Assembly: GCF_042683565.1 (NCBI RefSeq) | Contig: NZ_JBHUJW010000043.1 | Coordinates: forward strand, 124,001-188,000 | DNA: 64,000 nt | Reading direction: 5' to 3' | Source: Brevibacillus sp042683565 | GTDB taxonomy: Bacteria; Bacillota; Bacilli; Brevibacillales; Brevibacillaceae | Shown here: positions 41,453-49,991 of the stretch, in pieces | Numbering within the stretch: the first letter of the stretch is position 1 | Layout: every line of letters starts with the position of its first letter | The notes under the pieces: model-generated | What the model was told of the DNA's origin: nothing | The model's input: only the letters and a program-made list of their open reading frames with translations | Database searches by the model: none | Translations under genes and position numbers: made by a program

Positions 41453-43435
41453 ATGCCGAGACCGCTCGTGGTCGGTAACGGGAGACTGCTGATCAACTTT
41501 GACGACAGGCTTCACATGCGCGATCTCTACTATCCCTATGTGGGCCAACTGAATCATGTAGGGGGACACTTCAGCAAACTGGGCGTGTGGGTGCAGGGAC
41601 GTTTTTCCTGGCTGGACGACGACGGGTGGAAGCGCACGCTCGGCTACGGCAAGGAGTCTCTCGTGACGGACGTCCACGCCCAGAACGATCATCTGGGGGT
41701 GTCCCTGCGGATTTCGGACGGAGTGCATCAGCGGGACCCCATTTACCTGAAAAAAATCCGGGTGCGCAATCTGACGGGCGAGGCGCGGGAAGTACGGCTG
41801 TTTTTCAACCACGATTTCAGCATCAATGAAACAGAGGTAGGCGATACCGCTGTCTACGACCCCGTCCTGCGCACCGTCTATCACTATAAACGCAATGTTT
41901 ACATCATGGTCAACGGCAGGACGCCAGAGGGCGGAATCGAGCAGTTCAGCGTCGGCATCAAGCGCTTCAACTACGCGGAAGGGACCTGGCGCGACGCAGA
42001 GGACGGCATCCTCTCCGGCAATCCGATTGCCCAAGGCTCTGTCGACAGTACCGTCTCGTTCCGGCTGATGCTGGAGCCGCAGGGGGAAAAGTCGCTCGAT
42101 TACTGGATGTGCGTAGGCGACTCCTACGACGCCGTCAAAGCGCTGAATCAGTATGTGCTGGAAAGCGATCCGGAGCGGCTGCTCAACCGGGTAGCCGTCT
42201 ACTGGCAGCGCTGGGTGAACAAGGAGGAACGGGATTTTGCCGACCTGCCCCAGCCGGTTGTCGACCTGTACAAAACCAGTCTGCTGCTGGTCCGTACGCA
42301 GATCGACCAGAACGGTGCGATCGTGGCGGCCAACGATTCGGACATTCTCCAGTTCAACCGCGATCACTACAGCTACGTCTGGCCGCGCGACGGAGCGCTG
42401 ATCGCCTGCGCGATGGCCAAAGCGGGCTACACCGGGACAGTGGCCCCGTTCTTCCGCTTTTGCGCGAACGCGCTGAAAGAAGAAGGCTATCTGCTGCACA
42501 AGTACAATCCCGACGGCTCTGTCGGCTCCAGCTGGCACCCGTACATCGTGGACGGCGAAGTGCAGCTGCCGATCCAGGAGGATGAGACGGCGCTCGTGCT
42601 CCACGCCCTGTGGGAGCAGTACAAGCACGGCAAACAGCTCGAGGATTGCCAGGCGCTGTATCCGACGCTCGTCCGTCCGGCTGCCCGCTTTTTGCTCCAG
42701 TACATCGAGCCTGCCCTCCAGCTTCCCAAGCCGAGCTACGACTTGTGGGAGGAGCGCAGAGGGATCTTTACCTTTACGTGCGCCACGGTGTTTGCCGGTC
42801 TGAAGGCAGCGGCCCGCTTCGCCCAGTTGTTCGGCGACGACGATCGCTACCGGCGCTACGACGAGGGCGCGGAGCGAGTCCGCGAAGCGATGCTGCGGCA
42901 TTTGTACGACCCGGATATCGGCCGCTTTTTGCGGGGGCTCTACGTGCGTCCGGACGGGCGGATCGAGAAAGATTTTACGGTGGAGAGCAGTCTGTTTTCC
43001 GTCTACGCGCTCGGGGTACTCCCCGTCGATGATCCGCGGGTGACTGGCACGATGGAAGCGGTGAAACGCAGCTTGCGTGTCGATACGGAAGTCGGCGGGT
43101 TTGCGCGGTACCAGGGGGATCATTATTTCAAAAAATCGCACGATACAGCAAAGGTGCCGGGCAATCCGTGGATTATTTGCACGCTGTGGGTCGCGGATTG
43201 GGAAATCGCCAGGGCGCGCACCATGGAAGAGTTGCAGGAAGCGAAAAAATGGCTCTCCTGGGTGGTGAAGCACGCCTTGCAAAGCGGGGTGCTTCCCGAA
43301 CAGCTGGACCCGTATACGGGTGCACCCGTGTCCGTGGCTCCATTGACCTGGTCTCACGCGACATTTGTTGCAACGGTTATGAATTATTTGGAGAAAGCAA
43401 GCGAGCTGACGGTCACGAGAGAGGAGAGACGATAA
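41453..43435 (+). CDS. glycoside hydrolase family 15 (glucoamylase-like)
   Basis: 660 residues, no signal peptide, so cytoplasmic. N-terminal beta-sandwich (MPRPLVVGNGRLLINFDDRL, MRDLYYPYVGQLNHVGGH) and a C-terminal (alpha/alpha)6 barrel: YSYVWPRDGALIACAMAKAG, YDLWEERRGIFTFTCATVFA with the general-acid Glu, and GVLPEQLDPYTGAPVSVAPL with the general-base Glu. GH15 members release glucose from alpha-glucans or hydrolyse trehalose. In this operon it is the natural candidate for trimming or degrading the polymer made by the GH57-GT4 fusion. Its stop overlaps the next start by one base (TAATG). Confidence 0.88.
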   Translation: MPRPLVVGNGRLLINFDDRLHMRDLYYPYVGQLNHVGGHFSKLGVWVQGRFSWLDDDGWKRTLGYGKESLVTDVHAQNDHLGVSLRISDGVHQRDPIYLKKIRVRNLTGEAREVRLFFNHDFSINETEVGDTAVYDPVLRTVYHYKRNVYIMVNGRTPEGGIEQFSVGIKRFNYAEGTWRDAEDGILSGNPIAQGSVDSTVSFRLMLEPQGEKSLDYWMCVGDSYDAVKALNQYVLESDPERLLNRVAVYWQRWVNKEERDFADLPQPVVDLYKTSLLLVRTQIDQNGAIVAANDSDILQFNRDHYSYVWPRDGALIACAMAKAGYTGTVAPFFRFCANALKEEGYLLHKYNPDGSVGSSWHPYIVDGEVQLPIQEDETALVLHALWEQYKHGKQLEDCQALYPTLVRPAARFLLQYIEPALQLPKPSYDLWEERRGIFTFTCATVFAGLKAAARFAQLFGDDDRYRRYDEGAERVREAMLRHLYDPDIGRFLRGLYVRPDGRIEKDFTVESSLFSVYALGVLPVDDPRVTGTMEAVKRSLRVDTEVGGFARYQGDHYFKKSHDTAKVPGNPWIICTLWVADWEIARARTMEELQEAKKWLSWVVKHALQSGVLPEQLDPYTGAPVSVAPLTWSHATFVATVMNYLEKASELTVTREERR

Positions 43436-44859
43436 TGAAAGCGATCCGTTTTGGTACTGACGGCTGGCGGGCCATTGTGGCTGACGAATTTACGATGGAG
43501 AACGTGCGAATCGTGGCGCAGGCCATTGCCAGCTATACGAAAGAGAGCGGGAGGCAGGAGCAAGGCATCATCGTCGGGCACGACACGCGGTTTCTGGGCC
43601 GCCGATTCGCGGAGGAAGTCGTCCGTGTCCTGACGGCGAACCAGATCCGCACCTATCTGGTCAACGAGGCTTCGCCAACCCCGGCGGTTGCCTTTGGCGT
43701 CAAGCATTTCGCGGCGAGCGGCGCCGTGATGATCACCGCGAGCCACAATCCGCCGGAATATAACGGGATGAAGTACATTCCGCATTACGCAGGGCCAGCT
43801 ACGCCCGACATTACAAAGCGGCTGGAGGAGTGGATTTTGCAAATCCAGCAGTCCGGCGAGGTGCGCACCCTCTCCCTGGAAGAGGCGAAAGATCGGAAGT
43901 TGCTGCAAATCATCGTGCTTCGCCCCCACTACGAAGCGCATCTGCGCAGGCTGGTGGACATGGAGGCGCTGGGACGATCTTCGCTGGAGGTCGTCGTAGA
44001 CGCGATGCACGGTGCCGGCATGGGCTATGTGACCGGACTGCTGACGGAAGCCGGCGTCCGCAACATCGGCATCCGCGAGACGCCGGACGCGGCATTCGGG
44101 GGCGACCTGCCTGAGCCGAATGACAAGCATCTTCGCCTGCTGAAGGATGAGGTCGTCTTCCGCAAGGCATCGCTCGGGCTGGCCAATGACGGGGATGCCG
44201 ACCGCTTCGGTGCCGTCGACCGGTTCGGCCAGTACATCCCGCCGAACGACGTGCTCGTGCTGCTTGCCTACCACCTCATCAAAAACCGCAAGCTGACCGG
44301 CCGCATCGTCCGCACCGTGGCGACGACCCATCTGCTCGACCGGATGGCGGAAGCGTACGGACTCGAACTGGTCGAGACGCCGGTAGGCTTCAAGTACATC
44401 GGCGAGGAGATGCTGAAAGGGGATGTCCTGATCGGCGGCGAGGAGAGCGGGGGAGCGAGCATCCTTGGGCACATTCCGGAAAAAGATGGCGTCCTGATCA
44501 ACCTGTTGCTTGCGGAGATGTGCGCCGTCGAGCAAAAAGGGATCGACCAGATTTTGCAGGATGTGCACGATCTGTTTGGCGAGCTGTTCCACACCCGGCT
44601 GGACATTCAGCTGCCGGAAAAAGAACGCTGGATTCGCGAGATGGTTACGGAGCCGCCGACACAGGTCGGGCCGTTTGCGGTCAAAGAAATCAACCGGCTG
44701 GACGGAATCAAGCTGCTGCTTGCGGAAGGCAACTGGGTGCTGATCCGCCCGTCGGGGACGGAGCCGCTCGTTCGGATCTACTGCGAAGCGACGAGCGCGC
44801 TGGCCCTGGAAAGGCTGAAAGAGTCCATCCGCGACTGGTTTCTGGAGATCAATGTGTAA
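43435..44859 (+). CDS. phosphoglucomutase/phosphomannomutase family enzyme
   Basis: 474 residues from the ATG at 43435. All catalytic elements are intact: MKAIRFGTDGWRAI, phosphoserine loop VMITASHNPPEYNGMKY, metal-binding ANDGDADRFGAVD, sugar-specificity GGEESGG and phosphate-binding RPSGTEPLVRIY. It should interconvert hexose-6- and hexose-1-phosphate. Last gene of the alpha-glucan operon, where it would feed the nucleotidyltransferase. An open frame upstream to 43168 lies inside the GH15 gene and is not used. Confidence 0.92.
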   Translation: MKAIRFGTDGWRAIVADEFTMENVRIVAQAIASYTKESGRQEQGIIVGHDTRFLGRRFAEEVVRVLTANQIRTYLVNEASPTPAVAFGVKHFAASGAVMITASHNPPEYNGMKYIPHYAGPATPDITKRLEEWILQIQQSGEVRTLSLEEAKDRKLLQIIVLRPHYEAHLRRLVDMEALGRSSLEVVVDAMHGAGMGYVTGLLTEAGVRNIGIRETPDAAFGGDLPEPNDKHLRLLKDEVVFRKASLGLANDGDADRFGAVDRFGQYIPPNDVLVLLAYHLIKNRKLTGRIVRTVATTHLLDRMAEAYGLELVETPVGFKYIGEEMLKGDVLIGGEESGGASILGHIPEKDGVLINLLLAEMCAVEQKGIDQILQDVHDLFGELFHTRLDIQLPEKERWIREMVTEPPTQVGPFAVKEINRLDGIKLLLAEGNWVLIRPSGTEPLVRIYCEATSALALERLKESIRDWFLEINV

Positions 44860-44866
44860 AGAGGCG

Positions 44867-44906
44867 AGAAGAACCCGCAGAAATTGCGCGGTTCTTCCTT
44901 TTTTTC
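44867..44906 (+). terminator. intrinsic terminator of the alpha-glucan operon
   Basis: GAAGAACCCGC pairs with GCGCGGTTCTTC around a 7-base loop, followed by a 7-base T-run, just after the mutase stop. Confidence 0.88.
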
Positions 44907-44918
44907 ATAATTGCCTTT

Positions 44919-44927
44919 TGCTAGAAT
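44919..44927 (+). promoter_or_regulatory. possible extended -10 promoter of the kinase-like gene
   Basis: TGCTAGAAT, a TGnTAnAAT extended -10 element, 38 bases before the likely start. The -35 would fall in the terminator T-run and is not recognisable. Confidence 0.35.
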
Positions 44928-44964
44928 CAAAGGGGAGAAGCAGCTGACAAAGAGAAGAGGGCCT

Positions 44965-45606
44965 ATGCGTATCGATCAACAGGTGTTGCAAACGTTTTTG
45001 CAGGAGGTCAAGCTGGAAAGCCAGTCCCCGGACGATCCGGTCGTCGTCCTGCATACCCCTTATCCGTGGGAGTTGGTAGGCACCGGCAATTACGCCGCCG
45101 TGTTCGCCCATCCCGATTATCCGAGCCTGGTGCTCAAACGCTATGCGCCTGGCCGTCCTGGTTGGGAGCAGGAAGTGGAAGTGTATCGCAAGCTGGGCGA
45201 GACCCGCTCTTTTCCTGTTTGCTATCAGTATGGCGAGGGCTACCTGGTGCTGAAGCGGATCAACGGCATTACCCTGTTCGACTGCGTGCGCTTCGGGATT
45301 CCGATCCCGCCCCAGGTCATCGAGGACGTGGAAGAAGCGTTGGCGGAGGCCAGGAGGAAGGGGCTGTTTCCCCATGACGTCCACGGGAAAAATGTGCTGA
45401 TGGACCAGGGACGCGGCTACCTGATTGACGTCTCGGATTATTACAAAAACATCCCGGACAGCAAGTGGAAAGATTTGCGCAAGGCGTACTACCGCATCTA
45501 TCTCCCGTTCCTGAAAGATCGCGGGTGGAAGTTCCCGCTGTGGGTACTGGATGCCGTCCGCAAAGGATACCGGCTGTACAAAAAAGCAAGCCGCTTGTTT
45601 CGGTGA
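44965..45606 (+). CDS. small protein-kinase-like protein
   Basis: 213 residues from the ATG at 44965 (MRIDQQVLQTFLQEV). Kinase-like features: glycine-poor nucleotide loop ELVGTGNYAAVFAHPD, Lys in LVLKRYAP, hinge YLVLKRINGITL, catalytic loop FPHDVHGKNVLMD (HxD-type with Asn) and metal site LIDVSDYY in place of DFG. The C-lobe is truncated compared with Hanks kinases. It resembles the small YrzF-type Ser/Thr kinase-like proteins of Bacillus. Activity uncertain. Confidence 0.72.
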   Translation: MRIDQQVLQTFLQEVKLESQSPDDPVVVLHTPYPWELVGTGNYAAVFAHPDYPSLVLKRYAPGRPGWEQEVEVYRKLGETRSFPVCYQYGEGYLVLKRINGITLFDCVRFGIPIPPQVIEDVEEALAEARRKGLFPHDVHGKNVLMDQGRGYLIDVSDYYKNIPDSKWKDLRKAYYRIYLPFLKDRGWKFPLWVLDAVRKGYRLYKKASRLFR

Positions 45607-45623
45607 TGGCGCTGTAGTAAAAT
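45595..45623 (+). promoter_or_regulatory. candidate sigma-A promoter of lspA
   Basis: TTGTTT (45595-45600), 17-base spacer, TAAAAT (45618-45623), overlapping the end of the kinase-like gene. Confidence 0.45.
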
Positions 45624-45678
45624 GTACATTTGACATTGTGTTGCCATGCTGGTCGAGCCAGACGAAGGAGGATTCCCA

Positions 45679-46131
45679 TTGTTGTACTACCTGATTGCTG
45701 TTATCATTATCGCGCTTGATCAGTGGACCAAGCATCTGGTTTTGACTCATATGGAACGGGGAGAGTCGATTCCCCTCATCGCCGACGTGTTTCACCTCAC
45801 CTCCCACCGCAATATGGGAGCGGCTTTCGGCATTTTGCAAAATCAGCGCTGGCTGTTTATCGTCATTACGCTTGCCGTCGTCATCGGGATCGTGTACTCG
45901 CTGATCCGGATCGGCAAAAAGCAGCCGCGCGTATCGCTTGCGCTGTCGCTGGTGCTCGGCGGGGCAGTGGGCAACTTCATCGATCGCGCGACGACGGGAC
46001 AAGTCGTGGATTTTCTCGATTTTACGCTAATCAACTTCCCGATTTTCAACGTGGCGGACATGGCCATTACGATCGGTGTCGTCGTTTTGCTGCTGGATGT
46101 GCTGCTCGAAGGGAAAAGGAACGGGCGGTAA
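45679..46131 (+). CDS. lspA: lipoprotein signal peptidase II
   Basis: Aspartic membrane protease that cleaves prolipoproteins before the lipidated Cys. About 150 residues with four membrane helices. Catalytic Asps are in NFIDRATTGQVVDFLDF and FNVADMAITIG; DQWTKHLV and HRNMGAAFG are family motifs. The TTG at 45679 (or the adjacent TTG at 45682) lies 6-9 bases after AAGGAGGA. rluD-type gene follows, as in B. subtilis. Confidence 0.93.
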   Translation: MLYYLIAVIIIALDQWTKHLVLTHMERGESIPLIADVFHLTSHRNMGAAFGILQNQRWLFIVITLAVVIGIVYSLIRIGKKQPRVSLALSLVLGGAVGNFIDRATTGQVVDFLDFTLINFPIFNVADMAITIGVVVLLLDVLLEGKRNGR

Positions 46132-46179
46132 GATGAAACTAGAAGCAGCTTCGACAGTAACTTTGATGAGGAGACATAC

Positions 46180-47109
46180 ATGAACGACACGCAATTGTTT
46201 GAACGTTACGATTGGACGGCAGATCCGGCTGACAACAGCGAACGGATCGACAAGTTTATCACCTTGCAAAACGAAGACTGGTCCCGTTCGCAGGTGCAGG
46301 CGTGGATCAAGGAAGGCCGCGTCACGGTAAACGGCGACGCGGTCAAAAGCAATTACAAGCTGCAGGCAGATGATGAAATCACCTTGCGCGTGCCGCCGCT
46401 GAAGGAAATGGCAATCAAGCCGGAAGCCATGCCGCTGGACATCGTCTACGAGGACGCGGATGTCGTGGTCGTGAACAAGCCGCGCGGTCTCGTCGTGCAT
46501 CCTGCTCCCGGCCACTACAGCGGTACGCTGGTAAACGGCCTGCTCGCCCACTGCAAGGATTTGTCGGGGATCAACGGAGTGCTTCGGCCAGGGATCGTGC
46601 ACCGGATTGACAAAGATACCTCCGGCCTGCTGATGGTCGCCAAAAACGACCGGGCGCATCTGTCACTGGCCGAGCAGCTCAAGGAGCACACCGTCAACCG
46701 GAAGTATGTAGCGATCGTGCACGGCGTGATTCCCCACGAGATGGGAACCGTTGATGCGCCGATCGGACGGGACCCGAAAAATCGCCAGCAGATGGCGGTC
46801 GTTTTCGAGAACAGCAAACCTGCCGTCACCCATTTCATCGTGCTCGAGCGCTTCAAGGAGTTTACGCTGGTCGAGCTGAAGCTGGAGACGGGGCGGACGC
46901 ACCAGATTCGCGTCCATATGAAGTACATCGGGTATCCGCTCGCAGGAGACCCGAAATACGGTCCGAAAAATACGCTGGAGCTGAACGGACAGGCACTGCA
47001 CGCCAAGACGCTCGGCTTCACGCATCCGCGGACAGGAGAGCGCCTGGAATTTGAGGCGCCGCTGCCGCAGGATTTGACGGACGTCATTCAATTCCTCAAA
47101 CAAGCGTAA
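46180..47109 (+). CDS. RluD-family pseudouridine synthase (YlyB-like)
   Basis: 309 residues. N-terminal S4 RNA-binding domain (RIDKFITLQNEDWSRSQVQA-WIKEGRVTVNG) and the RluA/RluD catalytic domain with the active-site Asp in VHRIDKDTSGLLMVAK; LVVHPAPGHYSGTLVNGLLA and GRTHQIRVHMKYIGYPLAGD are conserved. It modifies uridines in 23S rRNA; the exact positions cannot be read from sequence. Adjacent to lspA as in B. subtilis (ylyB). Confidence 0.93.
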   Translation: MNDTQLFERYDWTADPADNSERIDKFITLQNEDWSRSQVQAWIKEGRVTVNGDAVKSNYKLQADDEITLRVPPLKEMAIKPEAMPLDIVYEDADVVVVNKPRGLVVHPAPGHYSGTLVNGLLAHCKDLSGINGVLRPGIVHRIDKDTSGLLMVAKNDRAHLSLAEQLKEHTVNRKYVAIVHGVIPHEMGTVDAPIGRDPKNRQQMAVVFENSKPAVTHFIVLERFKEFTLVELKLETGRTHQIRVHMKYIGYPLAGDPKYGPKNTLELNGQALHAKTLGFTHPRTGERLEFEAPLPQDLTDVIQFLKQA

Positions 47110-47122
47110 GGGCGGGATCTGG

Positions 47123-47524
47123 ATGCTGAAAAGGCTGGCGCATGTGACGCTGTATGTGCGTGACTGCGAGGAAGCGCTGCGTTTTTATACGGAAAAACTC
47201 GGATTTGAGAAGCGGATGGACTCGCGCATGGACAACGGCGCGCGCTGGTTGACGATCGGACTGCCGGGTCAAGAGGTGGAGATCGTCCTGCACGATCCTG
47301 TTCATTGGCACGGCGAGGAAGTCGCCGGGCAAATGCTGGCGCAGGTCGGGAAGAATCCGATGTGGGTGTGGGAGACGGACGACTTTGCGGAAACGTACGA
47401 GACACTCAAGCGCAATGGCGTCACGTTTCTCAGCGAGCCGCACGAGGTGATGTACGGCACGGAAGCCATCTTTTGCGACCTCTACGGAAATCAATATTTG
47501 CTGCTTCAGCCGGTATCCTTTTAG
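47123..47524 (+). CDS. VOC (glyoxalase/bleomycin-resistance) superfamily protein
   Basis: 133 residues with the paired beta-alpha-beta-beta-beta modules: LAHVTLYVRDCEEALRFYTE, LGFEKRMDSRMDNGARWLTI and DDFAETYETLKRNGVTFLSE, EAIFCDLYGNQYLLLQP. Metal-ligand positions include His7 and Glu near the end of each module. Substrate unknown. 13 bases after the rluD-type gene, so probably co-transcribed. Confidence 0.82.
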   Translation: MLKRLAHVTLYVRDCEEALRFYTEKLGFEKRMDSRMDNGARWLTIGLPGQEVEIVLHDPVHWHGEEVAGQMLAQVGKNPMWVWETDDFAETYETLKRNGVTFLSEPHEVMYGTEAIFCDLYGNQYLLLQPVSF

Positions 47525-47550
47525 GTGCTACATAAACGGCAGGAGAATGG

Positions 47551-47596
47551 AAAACGCTAGGGAAGAAAGTAGTCGATCATCCGTGGCGTTTTTTTA
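47551..47596 (+). terminator. likely terminator after the VOC gene
   Basis: AAAACGC pairs with GCGTTTT across a ~28-base loop and runs into TTTTTTT. Confidence 0.55.
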
Positions 47597-47624
47597 TACT
47601 ACGCAATATGAGGAGGAGATTCGC

Positions 47625-49016
47625 ATGCGGAAAAAATGGCGGGCATGGGTGAGCGGCCTTTGCATCGCGGCTATGCTGACGGCGGGCGCCGAGACTGCCT
47701 GTGCGCAGGAGGTGACGGAGCAGCCTGCGCGGGTAAACCAGGCAGCTTTGCCAGCAAAGATCGCTTGTACGAATAATCAACATCTCTGGCTGCTCGACGG
47801 CCGTGTTGCCGGAGCCAAGCCCAGACAAATCACGAAGGACGGCACCGCCGAGATCGTCGGCTGGTCTGCGGACGGCGAATGGCTGCTGTTTTTGCAATAC
47901 AAAGGCAGTGACACGACCGGGACACCGGGCTATTTGTGGGCAGTGCGAGCGGACGGGGGCAGCACGTTTCAGGTAGACGAGCGGCCCGTCATGGAGCAGC
48001 CGAAGTGGGCGCCGGACGCTCCCCGCTTTGCTTACCTCGTGAATGGGGGGAGCACGGAGTCGCCGAAGCCTTTGTTCGTCATCAAGGAAATGAAAGGAAA
48101 CGAGGCGGCAGTCGTGCAAAGCGCGAAGGAAGCCGACTTCGTCGATTTTTCGTGGATGCCGGACGGCAAGCAGGTGCTGGTGTCGACGGCAGCGGCAAAA
48201 GACCGCGCCATGACGCTGCGCGTGCAGGATCTCGCGGGAAAAACCGCAGCGACCTACCCGATTGCCGATCCGCCCAACGTGGAGGAAGGCATCTATGCGT
48301 GGGCGGCGAGGGCGATGGCTGTTTCGGCAGATGGCAGGCACGTCGCCTACTTCCTGCAGTACAACTCGGCATCGCTGTCGGCCGATGGGGTCCCGATTCA
48401 GCTCTTTGACCTTGGGCAGCCTGCGCGAAAGCCGCTCGATCTGGGCACAGGGCTGATTCATCCGCAGTGGCTGCGCTGGTCGCCGGACGGCAAGCAGCTT
48501 GCCTTTATCGAGGGGACTGACCGGATGGCGACTTCCGGCAAGCATTTGAAGCTGGCGGATACGAGCGGCAAGGTCGCAGCGGACGGCACGCCGGACAGTG
48601 TGGACGGGATGCCGACGTGGACGGAGGCAGCGCCGTATTCCCTGTTTTTCACGCGGGGTACGGGGACAGAGTACCACTACGAGCCGAATAAAGTGATGGT
48701 GCCCGGCCAGCGCATCTGGAAGCAGCCGGCGGACGCCATGGCGCTGCAAGTCACCCAGGGAAATGTGCAGACGGCAGACTATTTCCCGTCCCCTTCGCCG
48801 GACGGGAGCCAACTGCTGTTTGCCCGGCTCGACCGCGCGGTGCACGGAAGCCTGTACTTGTCTGCGGAAGGCAAGGAGACCGAGGTATTGCGCCATGTGA
48901 CCGGCGATATCGGCTACTACGCCAGCTATCTTCCTCCGTGGGTGAGCGTGTACTGGACAGGGGGAACGGAAGCAGGGAAAAGCAGCAGCGGCAATGGCGG
49001 GATTGCAAAAGACTGA
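47625..49016 (+). CDS. secreted TolB-like beta-propeller protein
   Basis: 463 residues from the ATG at 47625 (GAGGAGGAGA upstream). Signal peptide: RKKWRAWVSGLCIAAMLTAG, with a likely cleavage near AETACAQ. The mature part is a series of PD40/WD40-like blades: VGWSADGEWLLFLQY, PKWAPDAPRFAYLV, FSWMPDGKQVLVST, MAVSADGRHVAYFLQ, LRWSPDGKQLAFIEG, PSPSPDGSQLLFAR. No catalytic residues recognised; probably an exported scaffold or binding protein. It is separated from the pyr operon by that operon's promoter. Confidence 0.78.
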   Translation: MRKKWRAWVSGLCIAAMLTAGAETACAQEVTEQPARVNQAALPAKIACTNNQHLWLLDGRVAGAKPRQITKDGTAEIVGWSADGEWLLFLQYKGSDTTGTPGYLWAVRADGGSTFQVDERPVMEQPKWAPDAPRFAYLVNGGSTESPKPLFVIKEMKGNEAAVVQSAKEADFVDFSWMPDGKQVLVSTAAAKDRAMTLRVQDLAGKTAATYPIADPPNVEEGIYAWAARAMAVSADGRHVAYFLQYNSASLSADGVPIQLFDLGQPARKPLDLGTGLIHPQWLRWSPDGKQLAFIEGTDRMATSGKHLKLADTSGKVAADGTPDSVDGMPTWTEAAPYSLFFTRGTGTEYHYEPNKVMVPGQRIWKQPADAMALQVTQGNVQTADYFPSPSPDGSQLLFARLDRAVHGSLYLSAEGKETEVLRHVTGDIGYYASYLPPWVSVYWTGGTEAGKSSSGNGGIAKD

Positions 49017-49071
49017 TGAAATTGCATGCACGTTTTTTTAGTGCTAGTAAAATGAAAAACCGTATTTTCCG

Positions 49072-49100
49072 TTGACAGTCGTCCCGATTCGTGACATAAT
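49072..49100 (+). promoter_or_regulatory. sigma-A promoter of the pyr operon
   Basis: TTGACA (49072-49077), 17-base spacer, CATAAT (49095-49100). Directly upstream of the first PyrR attenuator. Confidence 0.85.
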
Positions 49101-49107
49101 CCTACTT

Positions 49108-49242
49108 GACGAATGGAACCTTTAAATCCAGTCCAGTGAGGCTGGCAAGGGCACGGGATCGACATGACTGCATGAGGGGCCAATGGCCTTTCTGCTGTCG
49201 CGTCCTCTGGCTTCTTGTCACCTGACAAGGAGTCTTTTTTCT
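49108..49242 (+). promoter_or_regulatory. PyrR attenuator 1 (leader of pyrR)
   Basis: PyrR-binding anti-antiterminator sequence TCCAGTGAGGCTGGCAAG (49132-49149) followed by the terminator CTTCTTGTCA/TGACAAGGAG and TCTTTTTT (49211-49242). PyrR bound to UMP or UTP favours the terminator. Confidence 0.88.
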
Positions 49243-49278
49243 TGAGTCCACACAGTTCCCGTCAGAGGGGGTAAGCAG

Positions 49279-49818
49279 ATGATCAACAAAAGTGTCATCA
49301 TGGACGAAGCGGCCATTCGCCGCGCACTCACTCGCATCGCTCACGAAATCATCGAGCGCAACAAAGGTGTAGAAGATTGCATCATCGTCGGCATCAAGAC
49401 GAGAGGGATTTACCTTGCGCAGCGCCTGGTTGAGCGAATCGAAATGATCGAGAATGTCAAGGTGCCGGTCGGCGAACTGGATATTACGTTCTATCGGGAC
49501 GATCTGCAGCACAAGTCAGAAGATGCGGTCCTGCAAGGCTCGCAGCTGCCGGATCAAATCACCGGCAAGACCGTCATTCTCGTTGACGACGTGCTCTACA
49601 CCGGTCGCACGGTACGCGCAGCGCTGGACGCTTTGATCGACAGCGGTCGGCCGCGTATGATCCAGCTGGCGGTGCTGGTCGACCGCGGTCATCGCGAGCT
49701 GCCGATTCGTCCGGACTTTGTAGGCAAGAACGTCCCGACGGCGCGCACAGAGATCGTCGATGTGCAGCTGTCGGAAGTGGACATGATGGACATTGTCTCC
49801 ATCCGTCAGCTGTTGTAA
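49279..49818 (+). CDS. pyrR: PyrR, pyr mRNA-binding attenuation regulator / uracil phosphoribosyltransferase
   Basis: 179 residues. PRPP-binding motif VILVDDVLYTGRTVRAALDA; N-terminal RRALTRIAHEIIERNKG; GIKTRGIYLAQRL; ELDITFYRDDL. It senses UMP/UTP against PRPP and controls the three attenuators in this operon, with weak UPRTase activity. First gene of the pyr operon, with GAGGGGG upstream. Confidence 0.97.
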   Translation: MINKSVIMDEAAIRRALTRIAHEIIERNKGVEDCIIVGIKTRGIYLAQRLVERIEMIENVKVPVGELDITFYRDDLQHKSEDAVLQGSQLPDQITGKTVILVDDVLYTGRTVRAALDALIDSGRPRMIQLAVLVDRGHRELPIRPDFVGKNVPTARTEIVDVQLSEVDMMDIVSIRQLL

Positions 49819-49829
49819 CAAGCAAATAC

Positions 49830-49931
49830 TTCCTCTTTAACTGCGATCCCGTGAGGTCGACAAGAGGCAACAATCCTTCCCATGCCATGGTGAAGCTAGC
49901 CTCTTTGTGCCCGCGCAAAGAGGCTTTTTGT
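49830..49931 (+). promoter_or_regulatory. PyrR attenuator 2 (pyrR-pyrP)
   Basis: PyrR-binding-like ATCCCGTGAGGTCGACAAGAGG (about 49846-49867, diverged from attenuators 1 and 3) and a strong terminator AGCCTCTTTG/CAAAGAGGCT with TTTTTG at 49898-49930. Confidence 0.82.
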
Positions 49932-49991
49932 TTCGCCGTAAAAAGCGAGAAACACAGGGAAGAAAAAGAAGTACAGGGGGAACCTATCGAT

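Noticed and set aside
41294..43357. Long minus-strand frame opposite the GH15 gene (and similar ones opposite carB, 54750-58253)
   Set aside because: No recognisable domain; the plus-strand enzymes have intact catalytic motifs along the whole length.
49851..49991. Longer pyrP starting inside attenuator 2
   Set aside because: This stretch contains the PyrR terminator hairpin and encodes nothing like the permease N-terminus.
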